A stretch of DNA of 64,000 bases, from assembly GCA_016858145.1 (NCBI GenBank), contig JAEHOE010000044.1, positions 684,501 to 748,500 of the forward strand. Direction: 5' to 3'. The DNA comes from Edaphochlamys debaryana. Its lineage: Eukaryota; Chlorophyta; Chlorophyceae; Chlamydomonadales. The first letter of the stretch is position 1, and every line of letters starts with the position of its first letter. Under the pieces are notes generated by a model. It was not told where the DNA came from. It saw nothing but the letters and a program-made list of their open reading frames with translations, and searched no databases. Made by a program: the position numbers and the translations under genes. Of the stretch, positions 56,601 through 64,000 are shown in pieces.

Positions 56601-58468
56601 CGCATGCCCAGCCCGCATCCGAGCAACGGCCAACGGCTCCAAGCTAGATGGCCGCCGCTCACCTCGTACCAGTCCTTGTACACGTCTTCGTCCTCGTCGT
56701 TGGGCCCGGGCGCAGCGGCGGCCGCGGCGGCGGCCCCGGCGGGCTTGGGCACCTGGGGAAGCAAGCAGGTTGGGGGCAATGATCATGCTGCGGCGCCCCG
56801 GCCCTGACCTCGACACAGCTTGGCCCCGTCAACGCCCTTGCGTATCCTCGGCCTTGCCTTGAGGGGATGCGTGGAGCGCCCCGTGCCTGCGCCCTGCAGG
56901 GGGGCCATGTTGAGGAAGTGGGCCCTCCGAGTCTATGGAGCCACCCCTCGCATGACATACGAGGCCTCCAGCCCCGCCCTACCTCCTCCGCCTGCTGCGG
57001 AACCTCCTCGTCCTCTCCAAGTGGGAATGGTTGCTGCAGCTGGTACACCCCACCAGCCCTGCCTCGCATCCTCATGATCACCCGTCGCGGCGTCATTAGC
57101 CCCTTCAGACGCACCACCTCCTGGAAGGAAAATGCCCGCGCGCAGCAGGGCAGGGCAGGTCAGCGCATGGACACAGGGCCGGACGTGCGGGTGAACCGCG
57201 TGATGAGGTGGACCGGGCTGGGGGCAGCGGACAGGACGAGTAACGGTTCATTACCAGTAGCGCCTGCTCTACGAGCTTCACGGCGTGCCCTTGGTGCTCC
57301 GTCACGGTCTTGCACTGCGGAAGGGTGGTGGCACGCCCCCGCGCACGTCGAAGGGTGGATGCATGCCCCCGCGCACGTCGCATCCCACAAGTACCCTTAG
57401 CTTATCCAGGCAAGAAACGATCGGCACGCAAGGTACAGCGGGAAGGTCACAAGAGTACCGCTACCACGGCGGCCTCAGCACCGCTCACCGCATCCGCGAC
57501 CTTGTCCACGATGTTGATGACCAGCAGGGGCTCCAGGGCCAGCAGGTCCTTCAGGCTGGCGCTTGCGTCCACCAACATGCGCACGCTGGACCCGGGCGCG
57601 ACGGCGGCCGCGGCGGCGGAGGCGGCGGAGGCGAGGGCAGCAGCGGCGGTACACTCGGGCTTCAGCTCCTGGGGCCACGAGTGGGCGAGGGGGGCGCGGC
57701 AGTGGTCATGCCGCACATGCGCACCCCTCCACCCTACATACAGGCGATCGGGTCGACGCAAGACGCGTTCCCCCCAGTAGTCCTGCTTGCACCCGCCTCG
57801 GCTTCCTCGGCCTCCTGGCCGCCCTGCTGGTTCAGTCCGTACCAAGGCTCCCCTCCACCCCATCGCACCCGGCGTCTCAAGAGCACTGGCGTCATCAGCA
57901 GGTAGGCCTGGGAGGATGGCGCGAGGCCATGACAGCAGTTAGGCAAGGAAGTTGCAAGGTGCGGGCAAAGGGGTATGGGTCTTGCAGGCGCCCGCATGCG
58001 GTAAGGGCGCACATGTTCCACTCACAGCATTCGCATGCAGACACGCCTTCGACCACATGTCGCTCAGCTCCAGCCAGTACTCATACTGCGGAAGGCAAAT
58101 GGGTGCACAGCAGATGTTGGGTAGACAGTTGCGGGAGTACGGTACCTGTATCAAGCCCACAATCCTGCACTCAAAACCGCAGCCCCGCTTCCTTCCCAAC
58201 CCCAGCCCTGTACCCTTTCGCTGAGTGGCACACCCGCCCACCTGCGCTCAACCACCGCACCGAAAGCCTATCACCAACCTTCCAGCCCTGCACCCTTTCC
58301 CCTGCCCTGCGCTCTGCATGGTCTTTCCCGTGCCCTGCACGCTGCACTCGTCTCCCTGCCCGGCCCTCTCCCCCAATCCCACCCACGCACCCCCGACAGA
58401 TCGAAGTCGGGAAAGCACCGCTGCGTGGGTAGCGCGGCCACTTCCGGGGGCAGCGCCAGGGGCTGCAT
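53668..58468 (-). CDS. Unknown multi-exon protein ending in a SUMO-interaction-type motif
   Basis: Minus-strand exons are recognised by GTGAGC/GTGTGC donors, CAG acceptors and phase. They include 58391-58468 (MQPLALPPEVAALPTQRCFP), 58026-58085 (YEYWLELSDMWSKACLHANA), 57489-57668 (SLKDLLALEPLLVINIVDKV), exons with VVRLKGLMTPRR, NDEDEDVYKDWYE, LVDMIELDQNIQQIYHE, VDERAVEVIAFCKQ and IPDEVASVLVSKVRAGYEYG, and the last exon 53668-53742. The protein ends VVDLTGDD, a classic hydrophobic-plus-acidic SIM, so a nuclear SUMO-linked role is plausible. Exons 55952-56059 and 55031-55174 are duplicates. An AIPAPAAA repeat lies at about 54780-54880. Family not recognised. The start may lie upstream: an exon ending REFHEL at 58684 could splice in. 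Confidence 0.6.
55031..56059 (-). repeat. Duplicated exon within the unknown SIM-ending gene
   Basis: Exon 55952-56059 (36 codons) and exon 55031-55174 (48 codons) share a core of about 28 residues containing AGPGAGPSAMAATGSRLGTE, with nearly identical nucleotides. Both are phase 0, so duplication left the frame intact. The exon with HDIPDEVASVLV lies between them. Confidence 0.85.
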
Positions 58469-60596
58469 CGTCCTACGGCTGGAGGGGTAGCGAGGGGTGC
58501 GTGGCTGGTGAGCGCCCACCGACCGTCACCACGTCGCAGCCCAGCTCCCTCCCGCTTGCACCTCGACCCACATGCGCGGGGGGTGATCCCGAACGCGGCA
58601 ACGGGTTTCCCCCGCCCCGCGGTGAGCGCAGGCGGGAGCGGCCAAGGGCGGTGGGCACCAGCCAGCCCGCGTGCGCCCACCCACCTGAGCTCGTGGAACT
58701 CGCGCGGTTGAGGCCTCGCGTATGGCTCAGGCTTCGCGGTGCGCGCCTGCGGAGTTGGAGCGGGCCAGAGCAGGGGCGGGACCGTGACTCTGCGAGCAGC
58801 AGGACCGCGCCAGCACCAAGCGCGCGCCGCGCCGGCCCCGCTTGACGCCACCCGGAGGCGGGAGCAGCAGCACGCACAGCTGCAGGAGGCAGTAGAGAAG
58901 AAGGCGCACCTGGGAAGTAGCGTGCGTAGCAGCAGCACCGCAACAGCGCCGCCGCGTGGACTGGGCGAGTAGGGGGAGACCGCGCGAAGCGGCCCTAGGT
59001 GCTGCGCGCGAGGTCGAGTTGTAGATGCGGACAGACAATTTGGTATTGACGTATCGGCACAGCGGGGCGAGCGAAGTCTCGCAGCGCTGCTGACCGCCCG
59101 TGGCGACCGCGCCAATGCCCCGTCATCAACACCGAGCCAGCTTGGTTACTGCTCTCAGGCAGCAGGGGCTCAGCGTGAACGGAGGGGGGACAGCGAGGGC
59201 AACACGCAGGGTAGAGACGCCCAGCGCACGCCCCGGAGGCCCGACGGAGGACGTTGCAGCGTGAAACGCTGGCCCCGGAGGCCCGACGAGCCTGCCTGCA
59301 TGGATGGCCGTCCCTCCCTCCCCTCCCCTCCCCCAACCATTCCCCACCCAGCCCGGCCCCCAGCCACCTGACGCCCCTCACCAGCAGCAGCGCCGCCACC
59401 CAACCCGGGAGCCTCCAGCCGCCGCTGCACCGCCCTCTTGCGGTTGTCCGGAGGGAAGGGCGATGCGGCCCACGCCCAGGACGAGCGGCACGGAGGGCGG
59501 CACCCTCCGCTGCCGGGGCCGGCGACGACGCGTTTGCGGCAGCGCCTCCCAGGGCCGTCAACCCAGGCAGGGGTCCAGCCGGAGGGCCACCTGGGTTGAA
59601 GGCAGGAGGTGTGGGAAACGTCAATGGTGCCGCATGAGACATGAGTGCAAACGCATGAGTGCAGCGCTAATGAAGGAAGGGCCAAGCGAGAGGACTGGGA
59701 CTCCCGGAGTGCCCCTTGTAGATTCGACCCCTTCCCATCCTGTCCTGAAGCGAGCGAGGAGACGAAGATAAGCATCAGTGGATGCTGCCATCTGGCGTAG
59801 CATACAAGTGCCAAAGGTATCACTCTGCCCGCCCAGCTAGCCCTCACGGTTTCCCCACCTCCTCCGAGGTCCCCCTCCCCACCCCCGTACATACGCCTAT
59901 GCATGAGGCGTATCCGTGCGTACATCTGCATACTACTACTACTGGGCCGGAGAGGGGCGCTACGGGTAACATCGTAATCCAGCGGTCCCCGAAGGCGTCG
60001 TGAAGTTGGACAAGCTCTGTGGATATCGCTACTGAACCCTTCATTGAGGGTGGCTGGGGCAGGCACAAGGTTACGTGCGGGCCATGTCTACCATGTCCAG
60101 TTGCTACAGTCACGCTGCGTACAGGCGTAACGTCATGAAGTTGGGGCCAAAGGACGCCAGCCAGAAGTCAAACACGCCCCAAACGGCGTACCAAGCTAGG
60201 CCCTAGCGAGGCCTGCCATGCTCAGTCCCAGGCCCTAGATAATGCGTTGCAGGTTGCAGTTCCTCATCGTCCCCAGCCCCCCAGCGCGCCTGCTCCCCAC
60301 ACCCCTGCTCCCCCACCTCCCCATGCCCCCAACGGTCGGCGCCCGGCTGCGTGCTGCGCCGGCTGCTCAGCCTCGCCCCCCTCCCCACCCCCGCCCGCCC
60401 CCTGGCCCCAGGGCGCAGCAGGGCCCGCACCGCTCCCCTCCGACACGCGCCGGCTGCTGCAGGCGGAGCCGAACGTACTGGCGCCCCGGCTGCTGCCGGC
60501 CCCGCGCCCGCGGCTGCAGGCGTCCTCAAAGCTCCCCTCATCGCCCTCATCCGCCTCGTCCTCCCCCTCCCCTGCCCCGGCCTCCGCGTCGCCCTC
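58469..60596. other. Region between the two minus-strand genes
   Basis: Candidate minus-strand exons occur at about 58684-58749 (EPYARPQPREFHEL) and 59380-59540 (VPPSVPLVLGVGRIALPSGQ), and a plus-strand frame at about 58850-58970 reads REQQHAQLQEAVEKKAHL. They conflict in strand and I cannot build a model. The part next to 60597 should be the 3' UTR of the acidic NPF-repeat gene. Confidence 0.25.
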
Positions 60597-63500
60597 CTAC
60601 GCACTGGGCATGTCGTCTCCGGCGGCAGAGCCCCCGCCAGGGCTGGCGGGGCCCCAGAGCTCGTGCTCCCCAGGAGGCCCAGGCGAGCGGGCCTCGTCGC
60701 CCTCCACCTGCTCGCCCTCATCACTTGCGAAGCGCTCTCCCTCCTCCGTCTCTCCACCGTCCGCTTCTTCCCCGTCCTCAGCTGCAAACAGGCGAGCCGC
60801 CAGCCCACCCTGCGGCGGGCTGGCGAACGGCCCCTCCTCGCCTTCCTCCTCCTCGTCGCACTCCGCCAGGCGCCGCCGCCAGGCACCCCCACCCGCTGGC
60901 TCGGCCTCGTCCTCCTCCGTCAGCCGCCCACCGCCCAGGCCAGCCCAGGGCATGCCCACGCCTTGGCCGCCCCAGCCCGCCCCCGATACGGGGTTTGTGG
61001 CCCCTGCGGCTGCGCTATTGAGCTGCGTGCGCGTTAGGGCGGCGGAGAAGACGCGGGCGCTGCAGGGCGTCTGGTCGACGGCCGCGGTCCGGGCCCGTGC
61101 GGGCAGCGCCGTTGAGACCGGTGCGCCCCATGCGGGCTGCTGCGGCCGCAGGCTGAGGGGGCTGCCGGGAGGCGAGCCACTGTCAGCGTCCCCTCGGTCA
61201 GGCCCCGCCATCGTAGGCTGAGCATTGTTGACGCTGGGGCTTCCGGTCACTCGGGGCCGACCGAGCGTCATCTCGCCGCCCTCTGCATCGTGGTTTCCCG
61301 CCATGGCGCCAGGGAAGAGCAGCTGCCTGCCGCCACCCTGGCCGCCGTCTATGCCCGCGTACGGCACAGTCGCCGTACAGCTGTCGTACGACAGGAACGG
61401 CGCGCTGATGCCCTCACCGCCGTCGCTGCTGTCGGCAGGACGTGCACGCGGCCGGGACATGGGTGTGGCGGCGGCGCCCAGGCCTCGGGCGGCGGGGGCC
61501 TCCTGGCCGCCGCTGCTGCCGAAGAGGCCGCTGGGGCCGCCAAGCGCTGACTCAAAGGCAGAAGACGAGGCCATGAGGCTGGCAGTGGCTTGCGGTGCAT
61601 CGCCGAATGTCTGAGCTGTGAAGGCTTCAGGCGAGTCGGGCCCTCCGGCAGCGAGTGGCGCTTGCTCTCCCGCAGGCTGCGGGGCGCTGGGCTGCGCCGG
61701 TGCAGAGGTGCCGGCCAGGTGGGGGCTGACCAGGGTGGAGGCGAAGGAGCTGAAGGCCCCGAACAGGCCTACAGGCTGCTGCGCGGGAGCCTGAGGGCAA
61801 GGTAGGGCAAGGCAGGCCAACCAGTCCAGCGCATAAACAGTAAACTAGTGGCGAAGCATGGCCATCTCTCTATTCCAACATCCACAGCCCCACAGCTTCT
61901 GCTCACCTGTTGGGCCGCCGCTGCGGTGCCAAACGTTGGAGCGCCCACCGCTGGAGGCGTGGTTGCCGCTGGAACGCTGCCCCACAGGCCCCCGAGCCCT
62001 CCGAAACCACCGAAGCCAAAGCCACCAAAGCCAGACGTGCGTCCGGAAGCCCCAGCTGCCAGGGGCTCAACCGTCGCCGCCGGTGCCGGGGCAAACAGGG
62101 ATGGCGTTGGCGCCGATGCAGGAATGGCAGCCTGGGAGGCCCCCGGCCAGGAGGGCGTGGCGGTAGGCGTGCGGTCCGTGGCGGCGGCCAGACCGCCCCA
62201 GCCGCCGGCGCCGAAGCTGAAGGCGCTGCTCGGGGCCGTAGCGGCGCCGTCAGCAGCGGTGGTGACAGCAGCACCGAGGGCAGGCGTGGCGGGGGAGGCG
62301 GCGGAGGGGGAGGCCCCGCCCTCGCTGGCATCCCCTTCGCCGGTGTCGATGCCGTCTGACACTTCTGCGGCCGGGAAGCGGCCCGTGCCGTTCTCCTCGC
62401 CCTCCTCCGACTGCTCGCCTTCCTCCTCATCCTCGCCCTCCTCCCCCTCCTCACTGCCGCTGTCGTCCGCACCGAGAAGAGCGAAGGGATTGGAGGGCAG
62501 AGCCGGCCGGTCCGGGCTGGCTGCGTATCTCGCTGACGCGGGCCGCTGGGGCGAAGTGGCGCATGCGGGGGACAGCGCCTGCTCCTCCGCATCGCTGTCG
62601 CTGCAGAGGTCAAGCTCGCTGCCTCCGCTTTGCCCCTCCTCCTCGGCCTCCTCCATCTCATCCTCCCCCGTCCCCTCGTCATCGTGCTGGTGCAGCACAA
62701 ACAGGTTTCGAGGCTGGCGGTCAGCGGGGCTGTCGGGCTCTCCGGCGGCTACCTCGCTGACATCGCTGCCGCCGTCATCCCCGCCAGAGCCGCCAGGGCT
62801 TGGCGTGCCGGCGTGTGGAGCAGGGGGCATCGCAATGGCGAGGTGAGAGGGTTCAGCTGGGCTGGCCATGGGCTGGGGCTCCTCGCTGTCCTCGTCCTCC
62901 GCGCTCTCCTGCCTGCCCTCGCCCTCCTCGTCGCTGCCCTCGCCCCCGAGCAGGGCAAAGGGGTTGGCGGGCAGCAAGCGGCGTGCGCCGGCTGGGGCTG
63001 CGGGGGACTCCATGGCGGCTGCAGGGAAGGCCTCAGGCTCGAGACAAGGGCTGCCGGAGCCCTCCGTGTCCGAGCCGCTGCCCTCCTGCTCCCCCTCAGA
63101 GGACTCAGCCTCGGAGGCTCCGCCTCCCAAAAGGGTAAACGGGTTGCCGGCAGCGACGGGGCTCGGCTCCTCCTCCTCTTCGCCCTGCTCGCTGCCCTCA
63201 CCCTCCTCCGCCTCGTCCTCCTCCGCCTGCAGCTCCCGCAGCCGCCGCACCTCGGCGTCCAGCCGCGAGCGCAGCCAGTCCCCGCGCGGCCCCGGCTGGT
63301 CCAGCAGCGTGCTCAGCTGCTGCAGGCGGGGGTCGTCGGAGGGCAGCAGGCCCCCCGCGGCCGCCAGCGCGATGCCGGCGAGGGAGGACAGGATGGGGGC
63401 CAGGCTGGCCTTGTCCAGCTCAGCATCCTCAACTTCGCCCTCAGCCTCGTCATCCTCGCCCTCGTCCTCCTCCTCATCCTCGGCTTCGCCCCCGTCCTCG

Positions 63501-64000
63501 CTGGTGCTCTGGCTGCGGGCGGGCGAACGGCTGTGTATGGCAGTGTGGACAGAAGGGGCGGAGGCCGAGCGCGGGGAGCAGGGGCCGGCTTCATCCTCGG
63601 TGCTGGCGGCATCGCTACTCTCTGCTGAGGCGCCGTCCCCAAGCAGGGCGAAGGGGTTGGAGGCGGCCGCATGGCCCGACTCGCTGCCCTCCTCGAGCTC
63701 GCTCGCCTCGCCCTCCTCCGCCTCCTCCTCCGCCACGCCCTCCTCATCGCTCGCCTCAGCCTCATCAGCCTCGTCCTCGCCCGCCTCAGACCCGCTGCCG
63801 TTGAGCAGGGCGAAGGGGTTGGAGGGGCCACCACGCCGAACGCCACTGGCCATGCGCCCGTCCTCGCCCTCCGTCTCATCCGCCGACTCTGAGCCGGACT
63901 CGCTGCCCTCCAGAGCGCGCGCGAGGCGGCCGATAGGGGCGGGCCGGGCGCGACCGCGGACTGGAGCTTCCACGGCATGCGCGGAAGGCGATGGCGGGGG
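60597..64000 (-). CDS. Acidic protein with repeated NPF(A/T)LL motifs (5' incomplete)
   Basis: Two exons, 61907-64000 (open to the window edge) and 60597-61790, join in phase to at least 1,095 residues. The frame continues upstream of the GTG at 63973, so the true start is outside. Long Glu/Asp/Ser tracts are punctuated by SNPFALLNGSGSE, SNPFALLGDGASAE, GNPFTLLGGGASE, ANPFALLGGEGSDEE and SNPFALLGADDSGSEE (near 63810, 63650, 63140, 62955 and 62480), and a degenerate RNLFVLHQ near 62700. One helical segment (DWLRSRLDAEVRRLRELQAE) lies near 63270. The second half is Gly/Phe-rich with FG dipeptides (SGFGGFGFGGFGGLGG, VGLFGAFSSFAST). NPF(D/A)LLG resembles the N-terminal motif of Stm1/SERBP1-type ribosome-binding proteins, NPF alone binds EH domains, and FG runs recall nucleoporins; none is proven. 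Confidence 0.8.

Noticed and set aside
59170..60066. Minus-strand frame of 299 codons
   Set aside because: No recognisable motif, no composition typical of neighbouring coding exons and conflicting splice-like exons in another frame.
62630..63628. 332-codon plus-strand frame
   Set aside because: Leu/Arg/Ala-rich antisense of the Glu/Ser-rich NPF-repeat gene; the minus frame runs through the splice junction in phase.

Overview
This window reads as nuclear DNA of a volvocine green alga (Chlamydomonas relative; this is inferred from sequence style, no database was searched). It is GC-rich, genes are split into many short exons with GTGAG/GTGGG-type donors and C-rich acceptors, TGTAA poly(A) signals follow several stops, and low-complexity Ala/Gly/Pro/Ser linkers interrupt proteins. 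Gene models below were built by eye from splice sites, reading phase and comparison between paralogues inside the window.

Layout. 1-416: 3' end of a RAP-domain-like gene (+). 920-5669 and 7720-12478: tandem pair of membrane receptor-like TKL-type kinases (+) with matching exons, including an 18-nt microexon and a GC-AG intron. 15295-23610: calcium-dependent protein kinase (+) with an acylation-type N terminus and very long N- and C-terminal extensions. 25590-28518: broken F-box-type gene (+) carrying two insertions, a retroelement-like 552-bp insert with a 9-bp target duplication and a 432-bp MITE with 25-bp inverted repeats and a TA duplication; removing each insert with one duplication copy closes the frame. 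30560-33836 (-) and 39730-42957 (+): two members of one large-protein family, the second ending in a MYND zinc finger. 34475-35810 (-): inverted copy of the 3' end of the ATP-synthase-alpha-like gene. 36822-39053 (+): intact F-box paralogue. 44267-50581 (+): organelle-targeted, divergent F1 ATP synthase alpha-like protein. 51719-52678 (-): Gag-like RGG/coiled-coil ORF preceded by a 122-bp tandem array. 53668-58468 (-): unknown, probably nuclear protein ending in a SUMO-interaction-type motif, with an internally duplicated exon. 60597-64000 (-): acidic protein with five NPF(A/T)LL repeats, open to the window edge.

Organisation. The section from 25 to 51 kb looks like a local duplication landscape: F-box gene, MYND-family gene and alpha-like gene each occur twice, some in inverted orientation, and one F-box copy has been disabled by transposable elements. 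The genes do not form a pathway that I can recognise. The kinases suggest surface signalling and calcium signalling, and the alpha-like and RAP proteins suggest organelle functions. No tRNA, rRNA or CRISPR array was recognised.
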